In this document: positions 1 to 6,625 of the stretch, in pieces | How positions within the stretch are numbered: position 1 is the stretch's first letter | How the letters are laid out: each line of letters begins with the position of its first letter | Assembly: GCA_937967755.1 (NCBI GenBank) | Contig: CALBTA010000090.1 | Location: forward strand, 1-8,140 | Direction of reading: 5' to 3' | Length of the DNA: 8,140 nt | From: an uncultured Planctomycetaceae bacterium | Lineage (GTDB): Bacteria > Planctomycetota > Planctomycetia > Pirellulales > Pirellulaceae | The notes under the pieces: model-generated | What the model saw: the letters and a program-made list of their open reading frames with translations, nothing else | Database searches by the model: none | Told to the model about the DNA's origin: nothing | Position numbers and translations under genes: made by a program

Positions 1-20
1 GACGTGTGCTCTTCCGATCT
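1..20 (+). other. Illumina adapter remnant (non-genomic)
   Basis: The first 20 bases, ending in GCTCTTCCGATCT, are identical to the 3' end of the Illumina TruSeq read-2 adapter/primer. Such a sequence at the extreme end of a contig is untrimmed library adapter, not chromosome. Genomic sequence therefore begins at about base 21, and nothing upstream of it, including any start codon or promoter for the first gene, can be read here. Confidence 0.95.
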
Positions 21-28
21 TTCTTGCG

Positions 29-436
29 GTGGAGGAGCCTGACCCACCACAAGAACGCACTTACGATTTAGAAGAACGCACCGCAAAATTCGGTGAGGCG
101 ATCATTGATTTTCTCAGGCCGCTCCCACGAGACGAGATAACTCGGCCATTGATTTCACAGCTTGTTCGATCAGCGACAAGTATAGCGGCAAATTATTGTG
201 GGGCTGATGATGGAGTTTCGCGCGCCGACTTTTGTCATCGCATCGGAACGAGTCGCAAGGAAGCAAAGGAATCAAAGCTCTGGTTACGCATGATCGCTCG
301 TGCGGTGCCGGCGAAGGGAGATCACGCTCGAGTTTTCTGTAGGGAAGCGAACGAACTGCACCTGATTTTATCGAAAATCTACTGGAACACGCGAAGAGGA
401 GAAGAGCGAGACAAGAAGAAGCGACGCGCCAAGTAG
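29..436 (+). CDS. Four-helix-bundle protein, 23S rRNA intervening-sequence (IVP/S23) family
   Basis: This 135-residue protein matches the small four-helix-bundle family first named after proteins encoded in 23S rRNA intervening sequences and structurally related to the Avd accessory protein of diversity-generating retroelements. Family hallmarks are visible: YDLEERTAKFG (residues 12-22), the helix QLVRSATSIAANYCGA (44-59), the RIGTSRKEAKESKLWLRMI helix (71-89) and the C-terminal helix EANELHLILSKI (106-117), followed by a very basic tail. The length is normal for the family. The start used is GTG at 29, a few residues before the conserved YDLEERT. The frame stays open back to the adapter junction, so the true start could lie further upstream. 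By eye its codons are more AT-rich than those of its neighbours (for example gat-tta-gaa-gaa), which fits transfer. It ends 35 bp before the dihydroorotase-like gene. The molecular function is unknown; nucleic-acid binding is a family-level guess. Confidence 0.85.
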   Translation: MEEPDPPQERTYDLEERTAKFGEAIIDFLRPLPRDEITRPLISQLVRSATSIAANYCGADDGVSRADFCHRIGTSRKEAKESKLWLRMIARAVPAKGDHARVFCREANELHLILSKIYWNTRRGEERDKKKRRAK

Positions 437-439
437 ATT

Positions 440-466
440 TTGTCAATTGTCATTTTGCATTTGTCA
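440..466 (+). repeat. TTGTCA iterations in the short spacer before the pyrC-like gene
   Basis: The 35-bp AT-rich spacer between the four-helix-bundle gene and the next start codon holds three TTGTCA copies (440-445, 447-452, 461-466); TTGTCATT occurs twice, 14 bp apart. No Shine-Dalgarno sequence is visible before the ATG at 472. The sequence may be the scar or flank of an inserted four-helix-bundle gene, or simply low-complexity AT-rich DNA. Confidence 0.4.
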
Positions 467-471
467 TTCCG

Positions 472-1761
472 ATGCCGAGCATCCTGATCAAAAACGGCCA
501 TCTCATCGATCCCTCCAACAACGTGGATCGCGTGGCCAACGTCTTGCTGCAAGACGGTTTCGTGGCCGGGATTGATGTTTCGCCGGAAGGAGACCATGAA
601 GTTGTCGACGCGGCAAATAAGATCGTTGCCCCCGGTCTGATCGATATGAATGTCGAGCTGCGCGAGCCGGGGCAGGAAGAAGATGAGACGATCGCGACCG
701 GCACGGCCGCGGCGCTCGCTGGCGGATTCACTTCGATTGCTTGCGTGCCGACGACCGATCCGCCGGTTGATACGCAGGGTAGCGTGCAGTACGTTCGTAC
801 TCGGGCTCGCGAAGCGGGTAACTGCAACGTTTTCCCGCTGGCCTGTGTGAGCAAAGGGCGCGATGGGGAGGAACTGGCCGAAATCGGCCTGCTGGTGGAA
901 GCCGGGGCGGTTGGCTTTTGCGATGGCGGTCGCCCGATCCGCAACGCCGAACTGCTTCGCCGGGCGCTGGAATATTGCCAGATGTTCAACCGGCCGGTTT
1001 TGAACCGACCCGAAATTGCGGAAATTTCGCACGGTGGTGTAATGCACGAAGGGCTGGTGTCGCTGAACCTGGGTCTCGCCGGGTTGCCGGCCGAAGCTGA
1101 GGACATGATGACCGCCCGCGATTTGCGGTTGGCCGAATCGACTGAGGGGAAACTGCACCTGCTGAACGTCAGCACCGAAGGTAGTGTCGAACAACTGCGC
1201 AGGGCGAAGCAGCGCGGCACGAAGGTCACCGCCGACGTCAGCCCACAGAACTTCACCCTGACCGATGAAGAGCTGCGGAAGTTCGATTCGCATTACAAAG
1301 TGAAGCCGCCGCTGCGGAGTGCGAACCACGTCGAGGCCCTGATCAAAGGTTTGAAAGACGAAACAATCGACGTCATCGCCTCCAGCCATTCGCCGCGGGC
1401 GACCGAGAAGAAGATGCTCGACATCAACGAAGCGGCCTTCGGCATGGCCGGATTGGAAACGACGTTGGCGTTGGTCATCACGCAGTTGATCCAACCGGGG
1501 CATCTCACCTGGCCGGAGGCACTCAAGAAGCTGACCATCAACCCCGCTCGTGTCTTGGGGTTGGAGAAGCGCGGCTCGCTGGGCACCGGTGATCATGCCG
1601 ACGTGACGATCATTGATCCGAATGTCGAGTGGACCGTCGACGCGAGGAGCTTCCAATCCCGCGGCCGCAACACGCCCTTTCACGGCTGGAAGCTATGCGG
1701 CAAAGCCGACACGGTGATCGTTGGGGGGACGATCAAATTCGCCGGCGGACGGCTGGTTTAG
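472..1761 (+). CDS. Dihydroorotase-like protein, catalytically degenerate (PyrC'/PyrX type)
   Basis: This 429-residue protein is a full-length class I dihydroorotase homologue (amidohydrolase superfamily). Family landmarks are the N-terminal strand ILIKNGHLIDP (4-14), APGLIDM-x-V-x-LREPG (53-67), GGFTSIACVP (84-93), GGVMHEG (188-194), HYKVKPPLR (274-282), FGMAGLETTLAL (323-334) and LTINPARVLGL (354-364). The usual HxH metal motif is N60-V-E62. The His of the HCED motif is R179, the HVST His is N232, the TPHH histidines are Q259 and N260, and the catalytic Asp of TDHAPH is S305. Only D151 remains of the six active-site positions known from Aquifex dihydroorotase. The protein is therefore unlikely to hydrolyse dihydroorotate. 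By analogy with Pseudomonas PyrC', its likely role is structural, assembling with aspartate transcarbamoylase (PyrB) in pyrimidine synthesis. pyrB would be expected nearby but is not in the window. The frame is intact, so this is not a decaying pseudogene. Family membership is certain; the structural role is inferred. Confidence 0.9.
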   Translation: MPSILIKNGHLIDPSNNVDRVANVLLQDGFVAGIDVSPEGDHEVVDAANKIVAPGLIDMNVELREPGQEEDETIATGTAAALAGGFTSIACVPTTDPPVDTQGSVQYVRTRAREAGNCNVFPLACVSKGRDGEELAEIGLLVEAGAVGFCDGGRPIRNAELLRRALEYCQMFNRPVLNRPEIAEISHGGVMHEGLVSLNLGLAGLPAEAEDMMTARDLRLAESTEGKLHLLNVSTEGSVEQLRRAKQRGTKVTADVSPQNFTLTDEELRKFDSHYKVKPPLRSANHVEALIKGLKDETIDVIASSHSPRATEKKMLDINEAAFGMAGLETTLALVITQLIQPGHLTWPEALKKLTINPARVLGLEKRGSLGTGDHADVTIIDPNVEWTVDARSFQSRGRNTPFHGWKLCGKADTVIVGGTIKFAGGRLV

Positions 1762-1797
1762 GTCCGCATTCGGCTTCGCGCATCGCCAACGGCGGCG

Positions 1798-1806
1798 TGA
1801 TACAAT
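1798..1806 (+). promoter_or_regulatory. Possible extended -10 promoter element
   Basis: TGA-TACAAT fits a TGn-extended -10 box (TATAAT with one mismatch), 58 bp before the ATG of the PHP hydrolase gene and just after the end of the pyrC-like gene. No good -35 hexamer sits 16-18 bp upstream, but extended -10 promoters can work without one. This would give a leader of roughly 50 nt. It rests on E. coli-type consensus only. Confidence 0.3.
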
Positions 1807-1864
1807 GCTGCGTTTGAGATCACCACTTTGAAATCGTTCTATCACGCGAACCAGGCCGCCGCAT

Positions 1865-3313
1865 ATGAAATTGAACATCCCCATCACCGTTCCTGCTTGC
1901 GCAATCCTCTTAGCCGCTTTCGCAGCGGCGATTGTCCATGCCGATGAAAACCATAAGCATCACCACGCAGGTGACCAGGCCGCGTCGCAGGAAATCACCA
2001 ACAACGACCCAGTTCCGCCCGACCCGCCGCTGCGCTGGTTCAGAGGCAATATTCACACCCATACGCTGTGGAGCGACGGCAATGATTTTCCCGAGATGAT
2101 CGCCGAGTGGTACCGCACCCATGACTACAACTTCCTCGCTCTTTCGGATCACAACGTGCTGAGCGAAGGCCAGCGGTGGATGAAGCACAGCGACATCGCG
2201 CGGCGGGGTGGGAAAGATGCGCTCTCCAAGTACCAGGCCCGCTTCGGCGGCGGCTGGGTCGAGACGCGCGGTGAGGAAGGAACTGCCTCGCACGAAGTTC
2301 GTCTGAAACCGCTGAACGAATTTCGGGCTCTCGTCGAACAGCGCGGCCAGTTCATCATGATTCAAGGCGAGGAGATTACCGACAGCGCCGAAGGCAAGCC
2401 GGTTCACCTGAACGCGACGAACATCAAGGATGTGATCAAACCGTTGGGCGGGCGGACCGTGCGCGAGGCGATTGAAGCCAACTTGCGGGCCGTCGACGAG
2501 CAAGCCAAGAAGGAAGGACGCGAGATTCTGCTGCACATCAACCACCCCAACTTCGGTTACGCGATCACCGCCGAGGATATGGCGGCCGTCGTGCAGGAGC
2601 GGTTCTTCGAAGTTTACAACGGCCACACCGGCGTGAAGCACCAGGGCGATCACCACCACCCTTCGGTTGAACGGCTGTGGGACATCGCCAACACCATCCG
2701 CCTGGGGCAGCTTGACGCTCCGCCGCTGTTCGGCGTGGCGACCGACGACAGCCACAACTACCACGGCAAAACAGGCAGCATCATGGGCCGCGGGTGGATT
2801 CAGGTCCAGGCCCGCTACCTCACGCCGGAACACCTGATTCGGGCGATCAAAGCGGGCGATTTCTACGCTTCCAGCGGAGTGGTGTTGAACGAAATCGCCT
2901 TCGATGCCGGCGAGGGCACGCTGACGATCGACATCGCCGCCGAGGAAGGGATCGAGTACACCACCGACTTCATCGGCACGCTGACGATCGACATCGCCGC
3001 CGAGGAAGGGATCGAGTACACCACCGACTTCATCGGCACGCCAGTCGATTACGACAAGAAGTCGGAGCCTCGCGTCGACGACAAAGGGAAAGAGATTCGC
3101 GCCACGCGAAAGTACGCACCCGAAGTCGGCAAGATTCTAGCGACCGTCAAAGGCCCTCAGCCCCAGTACAAGCTAACGGGCGAAGAGCTTTACGTGCGGG
3201 CGGTCATCACCTCCAGCCACCACCACCCCAAGCCCTCGTTCGACCACCAACACGAACAAGCCTGGACGCAACCCGTCGGGTGGAGAAAGCGGTTGGAGGG
3301 TGAAGCGGAGTAG
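1865..3313 (+). CDS. Exported PHP-domain metallohydrolase, CehA/McbA-like
   Basis: This 482-residue protein has a signal peptide (K3, hydrophobic stretch about 7-24, probable cleavage after the VHA at 24-26) and a PHP-type metal-dependent phosphoesterase/hydrolase domain. Metal-site motifs in order are NIHTHTLWSDG (H64, H66, D71), SDHN (D95, H96), QGEE (E169/E170), LLHINHPNF (H224, H227) and TDDSH (D294, H297). These resemble CehA/McbA-family hydrolases, which act on varied phosphoester, amide or carbamate substrates, so the substrate cannot be named. Three His-rich patches (30-34, 263-265, 452-454, with more His to 463) could bind extra metal. After the PHP core comes a strand-rich region containing a 20-residue segment repeated perfectly (351-370 and 371-390). 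ATG 1865 is preferred because it starts directly with the signal peptide; there is no Shine-Dalgarno sequence. The gene stands alone, with a possible promoter upstream and a hairpin 14 bp after the stop. The fold and export are confident; the reaction is unknown. Confidence 0.88.
   Translation: MKLNIPITVPACAILLAAFAAAIVHADENHKHHHAGDQAASQEITNNDPVPPDPPLRWFRGNIHTHTLWSDGNDFPEMIAEWYRTHDYNFLALSDHNVLSEGQRWMKHSDIARRGGKDALSKYQARFGGGWVETRGEEGTASHEVRLKPLNEFRALVEQRGQFIMIQGEEITDSAEGKPVHLNATNIKDVIKPLGGRTVREAIEANLRAVDEQAKKEGREILLHINHPNFGYAITAEDMAAVVQERFFEVYNGHTGVKHQGDHHHPSVERLWDIANTIRLGQLDAPPLFGVATDDSHNYHGKTGSIMGRGWIQVQARYLTPEHLIRAIKAGDFYASSGVVLNEIAFDAGEGTLTIDIAAEEGIEYTTDFIGTLTIDIAAEEGIEYTTDFIGTPVDYDKKSEPRVDDKGKEIRATRKYAPEVGKILATVKGPQPQYKLTGEELYVRAVITSSHHHPKPSFDHQHEQAWTQPVGWRKRLEGEAE
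2915..3041 (+). repeat. Perfect 60-bp in-frame tandem duplication
   Basis: Bases 2915-2974 and 2975-3034 are identical, and the 7-mer GGCACGC begins each copy and recurs once more at 3035-3041. Each copy encodes exactly 20 residues, from GTLTIDIAAEEG to YTTDFI, so the reading frame is kept. Identity across all 60 bp, including third codon positions, implies either a very recent duplication by slippage at the GGCACGC microhomology or an assembly artefact. Confidence 0.97.
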
Positions 3314-3326
3314 GTTACCGCAATTT

Positions 3327-3347
3327 CCCTCTCCCGCTGGGAGAGGG
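3327..3347. repeat. Short perfect palindrome (REP-like hairpin), possible terminator
   Basis: A perfect 9-bp inverted repeat, CCCTCTCCC and GGGAGAGGG, is separated by a GCT loop and lies 14 bp after the stop of the PHP hydrolase gene. It is followed by TTGGGG rather than a T-run, so it is not a classic intrinsic terminator, though the stem is very stable. Similar CCCTCTCCC/GGGAGAGGG palindromes are common dispersed repeats in environmental bacterial genomes (from memory). Confidence 0.7.
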
Positions 3348-3382
3348 TTGGGGAACGATGAATCTTGAATCACAACAGACGA

Positions 3383-5620
3383 ATGATCTTTCGAACGACT
3401 TTCGCTATTGTCTTATCGTTCGTCTTCGCGAGCACGCTCCTCGCTCAGGGCACGAAGGCTGACTACGAGCGCGCGGCGAATCTGCGTGGGCTGACGCGTG
3501 GTCAGGTGCTGAATGAAAATGTCGAAGCCCAATGGCTGCCCGATGGCGAACACTTTTGGTACCGCAGCCAACAAAGCGGTGGCGCAGCGGAGTTCATTCT
3601 TGTCGACGTGAAATCAGGCCAGCGGCGATCGGCCTTCGATCATGAGAAACTGGCGGCGGCGCTTTCGAAGGAACTGAAGCGAAAGGTCGATCCGCACAAC
3701 CTACCGATCCAAGCTATCGAACGCGGCGACGGCGATACCATTGTCGTCAACGCTGTCGGGCGATGCTTTGCGTTTGATGAGGAAGATTCCACGCTGTCGG
3801 AGCGCGAGGAAAAACTCCCTCGACCTCAGCCCAGTCGCAAGACCAATGATTACGGCGATGCCCGTCAACGGGATGCCCGGCGCAGCAACCGCTCGCCCGA
3901 CGGCAAGTGGCGCATCCATCTGAACGACGGCGACGTGGTACTCAGTCCGCAAAATGGCGAAGCTGCCAGGCTGACGGATGGCGAGAAACTGCATGCGATT
4001 CACACGTACTGGTCGCCCGATTCGTCGCGCGTGGCCGTGTTGCAGATCGACCCCGAGCAGCAGCATACTGTCTACACAATCGAATCGTCGCCCCGCGATC
4101 AGGTGCAGCCGAAGCTCAAATCGCAACAGTACTTGAAGCCCGGTGACCGCATCACCAGGTTTACGCCTCGGCTATTTGACATCGAAGCGAGGCACGAGAT
4201 CGCGATTGATAACTCGCTGTTCGACGACCCGTGGGAGATTCACCGCTTGCGCTGGGCGGAAGACTCTTCGCGGTTCACGTTCGTTTACAACGCCCGCGGG
4301 CACGGCGTGCTGCGGCTGGTCGCTGTCGATGCGAAATCGGGCGAGGCGACCACGGTGGTGGAAGATGCTCCCGAAACATTCGTCGACTACGCCCACAAGC
4401 AGTTCGCCTACTTTCTGGACGCAACCGATGAATCGATCTGGATGAGCGAGCGCGACGGCTGGAATCACCTTTACCTGTTCGATAGCAAGTCGAGCGAATT
4501 GAAGAACCGGATCACCGCTGGCGAGTGGGTCGTGCGGGAGGTTGAACACGTTGATATCGAGCAGCGGCAGATTTGGTTCCGCGCGGGCGGCATTGTTGCC
4601 GATCAAGACCCGTACCACATTCACTTCTGCCGGGTAAACTTCGATGGCACGAATCTCGTTCGCCTGACAGATGGCGACGGCACACATGATGTGCGGTTCT
4701 CACCCGACCGACACTATTTCATCGATCGGTTTTCCCGCGTCGACTTGCCGCCAGTTCACGTGCTGCGCCGGGCCAGCGACGGCAAATTGGTATGTGAGCT
4801 CGAAGTCGCCGACATCGCCGGCCTGCACGCCATCGAAGGTTGGCGAATGCCCGAGCGCTTCGTTGCCAAGGGCCGCGACGATGCGACCGACATCTGGGGC
4901 ATCATCCACCGGCCGACCAACTTCAATGCGAATCAGAGGTACCCGGTGATCGAAAAAATCTACGCCGGCCCGCACGACCACCACGTGCCAAAGCGGTTTC
5001 ACGCCAGCTATTCTGCCCAACAGATTGCGGAGTTGGGTTTCATCGTGGTGCAGATCGACGGGATGGGGACGAGCTGGCGGTCGAAGAAGTTTCACGACGT
5101 TTGCCATCGAAATTTGAAAGACGCCGGGTTTCCTGATCGCATCAAGTGGCTGCGCGCCGCCGCTGAGCAATACCCTTACATCGACCTGGCGCGGGTTGGC
5201 ATCTACGGCGGTTCGGCCGGCGGGCAGAACGCGTTGGGTGCCCTACTGTTTCACCCCGATTTCTACCACGTGGCGGTTGCCGATTGCGGCTGCCATGATA
5301 ACCGCATGGATAAAATTTGGTGGAACGAGGCCTGGATGGGCAAGTTCGGCCCGCACTATGCGGAAAATTCCAACGTCACCCATGCGAAAAATTTGCAGGG
5401 GAAGTTGTTGTTGACCGTGGGTGAGCTGGATCGCAACGTCGACCCCGCTTCGACGATGCAGGTCGTCAATGCGTTGATCCAAGCCGACAAAGACTTCGAC
5501 CTACTCGTCATGCCCGGCGTCGGACACGGCGCAGGCGAAACCCGCTACGCCGCCCGCCGCCGGCAAGATTTTTTCGTGCGGCACTTACTGAAGGTCGAGC
5601 CGCGCCGTGACCGCAAGTGA
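3383..5620 (+). CDS. Exported S9 family peptidase (prolyl oligopeptidase/DPP IV type)
   Basis: Starting at ATG 3383 this is a 745-residue serine peptidase. The N-terminus MIFRTTFAIVLSFVFASTLLA is a good signal peptide with likely cleavage after A21. Residues about 100-480 form the DPP IV-type beta-propeller, with WSPDSSRVAVL and FSPDRHYF blade motifs. The C-terminal alpha/beta-hydrolase domain (about 500-740) has Ser611 in GGSAGG, Asp683 in GELDRNVD and His715 in GVGHGAG, an intact catalytic triad. The oxyanion/substrate region IDGMGTSWRSKKFHD (558-572) is also typical. It should cleave oligopeptides, often after proline or similar residues, outside the cytoplasm. A TTG in frame at 3365 would add six polar residues ahead of the signal peptide and is less likely; neither start has a clear Shine-Dalgarno sequence. 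The TGA stop is the first codon of a REP-like repeat. Nothing is missing or frameshifted. Family assignment is secure; substrate specificity is not. Confidence 0.93.
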   Translation: MIFRTTFAIVLSFVFASTLLAQGTKADYERAANLRGLTRGQVLNENVEAQWLPDGEHFWYRSQQSGGAAEFILVDVKSGQRRSAFDHEKLAAALSKELKRKVDPHNLPIQAIERGDGDTIVVNAVGRCFAFDEEDSTLSEREEKLPRPQPSRKTNDYGDARQRDARRSNRSPDGKWRIHLNDGDVVLSPQNGEAARLTDGEKLHAIHTYWSPDSSRVAVLQIDPEQQHTVYTIESSPRDQVQPKLKSQQYLKPGDRITRFTPRLFDIEARHEIAIDNSLFDDPWEIHRLRWAEDSSRFTFVYNARGHGVLRLVAVDAKSGEATTVVEDAPETFVDYAHKQFAYFLDATDESIWMSERDGWNHLYLFDSKSSELKNRITAGEWVVREVEHVDIEQRQIWFRAGGIVADQDPYHIHFCRVNFDGTNLVRLTDGDGTHDVRFSPDRHYFIDRFSRVDLPPVHVLRRASDGKLVCELEVADIAGLHAIEGWRMPERFVAKGRDDATDIWGIIHRPTNFNANQRYPVIEKIYAGPHDHHVPKRFHASYSAQQIAELGFIVVQIDGMGTSWRSKKFHDVCHRNLKDAGFPDRIKWLRAAAEQYPYIDLARVGIYGGSAGGQNALGALLFHPDFYHVAVADCGCHDNRMDKIWWNEAWMGKFGPHYAENSNVTHAKNLQGKLLLTVGELDRNVDPASTMQVVNALIQADKDFDLLVMPGVGHGAGETRYAARRRQDFFVRHLLKVEPRRDRK

Positions 5621-5643
5621 GCGGCAACGCACTAGCCGCCGGT
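5618..5643 (+). repeat. 26-bp REP-like repeat, copy 1
   Basis: This unit has the form TGAGCGG, eight variable bases, then CTAGCCGCCGGT. It can fold through GCGGC pairing with GCCGC around a 9-nt loop. Its first three bases are the stop codon of the S9 peptidase gene. It matches copy 2 at 22 of 26 positions and the reverse complement of copy 3 at 24 of 26. Weaker similarity continues downstream, so copies 1 and 2 behave like units of a 47-bp tandem period. Confidence 0.85.
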
Positions 5644-5664
5644 GTGTCGGCATATGGTTTGGAG

Positions 5665-5690
5665 TGAGCGGTACGGCGCTAGCCGCCGGT
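5665..5690 (+). repeat. 26-bp REP-like repeat, copy 2
   Basis: Same unit and orientation as copy 1, starting exactly 47 bp later. The GCGGT/GCCGC stem keeps pairing through a G-T wobble. With the inverted copy 3 it can form a long hairpin with a 50-nt loop (5691-5740), the arrangement described for REPINs. Confidence 0.85.
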
Positions 5691-5740
5691 AAGTCGAAAC
5701 TTGATTTGGGATGACGCTGACCGAGGGTGAATCTGCACTC

Positions 5741-5766
5741 ACCGGCGGCTAGCGCCTTGCCGCTCA
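5741..5766 (-). repeat. 26-bp REP-like repeat, copy 3 (inverted)
   Basis: Reverse-complement copy, reading ACCGGCGGCTAGCGCC then TTGCCGCTCA on the plus strand, 24 of 26 identical to either other copy. It ends 35 bp before the ATG of the TIM-barrel gene, so a hairpin here could also lie in that gene's leader. The rest of this 181-bp spacer shows no ORF of interest. Confidence 0.85.
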
Positions 5767-5801
5767 GAAGTTGGGAACTCATTCATAGGATCAGCAACAA
5801 C

Positions 5802-6620
5802 ATGAACAAAACCGAAACCGCCGTGGTCGCCTTCTGGCTTGCGCTGGTCGCAATCGCCAACGCCGATGACCAGCAGCCTTCGCCGAAGTTTGAGCCCAAG
5901 TTTTACGCCTTTCAAAACGGCGTCGGTTTCGGCGGGCCGGAAAAGGATGCGCAGACACTGAAGGAGTTGGGCTACGACGGGGTTTGTCAGGTCTTTGCCG
6001 GCGGCGACAAACTGGCTGCACAAGTTGCCGCGTACGACAAAGCCGGGCTGCGGGTCAACAGTATTTACTTGAATGTGAACGATGAGCCGATTGCCGCGGA
6101 TGTGGTCAAGCCGCTCGCCGGGCGCGGGGCGATGATCGAACTGACGGTTCAAAAGATGACGCCTGACACCGTCGAAGCGGTTCGGCAAACCGCGCAGATG
6201 GCGGCTGAGTTGAAGCTGCAAGTCGCGCTTTACCCGCACAACGGCTTCGCGGTGGCGACCATGCCGCAGGCGATGGATTTGATCGCCAAGGTCGATCACG
6301 AAAACTTGGGTGTGATGTTCAATTTGTGCCACTTCTTGAAAAACGAAAACCCCGACGACCTGGAAGAGGTATTAAAAGACGCCGGCCCGCGGCTGCTGGC
6401 CGTCAGCACGTGCGGGGCGGATGCAGAGGGCAAAGGCTGGGGCGAACTGATTCAAACACTCGACCAAGGCGACTTCCCGCAGGCTCGGTTATTCACCGCC
6501 CTGAAGAAACAAGGTTTCGCCGGCCCCGTTGGCCTGCAATGCTATGCCATCCGCGGCGACAAGCGCGAGAACTTGAAGAAGTCGATCGCGGCGTGGGAGA
6601 AAGTGTTGTCGGAGTTGTAG
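5802..6620 (+). CDS. Exported TIM-barrel protein, sugar phosphate isomerase/epimerase superfamily
   Basis: From ATG 5802 this is a 272-residue protein with a signal peptide (K3, hydrophobic 7-20, cleavage expected after ANA at 19-21) followed by a xylose isomerase-like/AP endonuclease 2 TIM barrel. Recognisable segments are LKELGYDGV (53-61), GAMIELTVQ (109-117, E113), the YPHNG strand (144-148, H146), GVMFNLCHFLKNE (170-182, N174 and H177), LLAVSTCGAD (198-207) and GPVGLQCYAIRGD (241-253). I recall this MFNLCH...GLQxY pattern as a planctomycete/verrucomicrobial subfamily; Q246 stands where many isomerases have a metal-binding Glu, so classical isomerase activity is doubtful. The frame is open back to a GTG at 5727, but that extension runs through REP-like repeat 3 and would bury the signal peptide, so it is rejected. 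AGGA at 5787-5790 is a weak ribosome-binding site. Export suggests work on periplasmic sugars, but the substrate is unknown. Confidence 0.85.
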   Translation: MNKTETAVVAFWLALVAIANADDQQPSPKFEPKFYAFQNGVGFGGPEKDAQTLKELGYDGVCQVFAGGDKLAAQVAAYDKAGLRVNSIYLNVNDEPIAADVVKPLAGRGAMIELTVQKMTPDTVEAVRQTAQMAAELKLQVALYPHNGFAVATMPQAMDLIAKVDHENLGVMFNLCHFLKNENPDDLEEVLKDAGPRLLAVSTCGADAEGKGWGELIQTLDQGDFPQARLFTALKKQGFAGPVGLQCYAIRGDKRENLKKSIAAWEKVLSEL

Positions 6621-6625
6621 TCGGT

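Noticed and set aside
379..1683. 434-residue minus-strand ORF opposite the dihydroorotase-like gene
   Set aside because: No recognisable domain and unnatural composition; it is a mirror of a GC-rich codon pattern, while the plus strand encodes a clear family member.
1762..1864. Riboswitch or attenuator in the 103-bp spacer after the pyrC-like gene
   Set aside because: Only a trivial CGCC/GGCG stem was found; no conserved aptamer motif is recognisable.
1910..2833. 307-residue minus-strand ORF opposite the PHP hydrolase
   Set aside because: No motifs, and it lies entirely within a well-supported plus-strand gene; an antisense shadow.
2794..3303. Arg/His-rich plus-strand ORF with an apparent internal protein repeat
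   Set aside because: The repeat is the 60-bp duplication read in the wrong frame; the RHRRRGRD-type composition is typical of an off-frame shadow.
3365..3382. TTG start adding six residues to the S9 peptidase
   Set aside because: ATG 3383 begins directly with the signal peptide, TTG is a rare start, and no Shine-Dalgarno sequence favours it.
5618..5766. Repeat cluster as a CRISPR array
   Set aside because: Only three copies, one inverted, imperfect, and with similar rather than unique spacers; no cas genes are present.
5727..5801. N-terminal extension of the TIM-barrel protein from GTG 5727
   Set aside because: It would translate through the inverted REP-like repeat and place 25 polar residues before an obvious signal peptide; ATG 5802 is a far better start.
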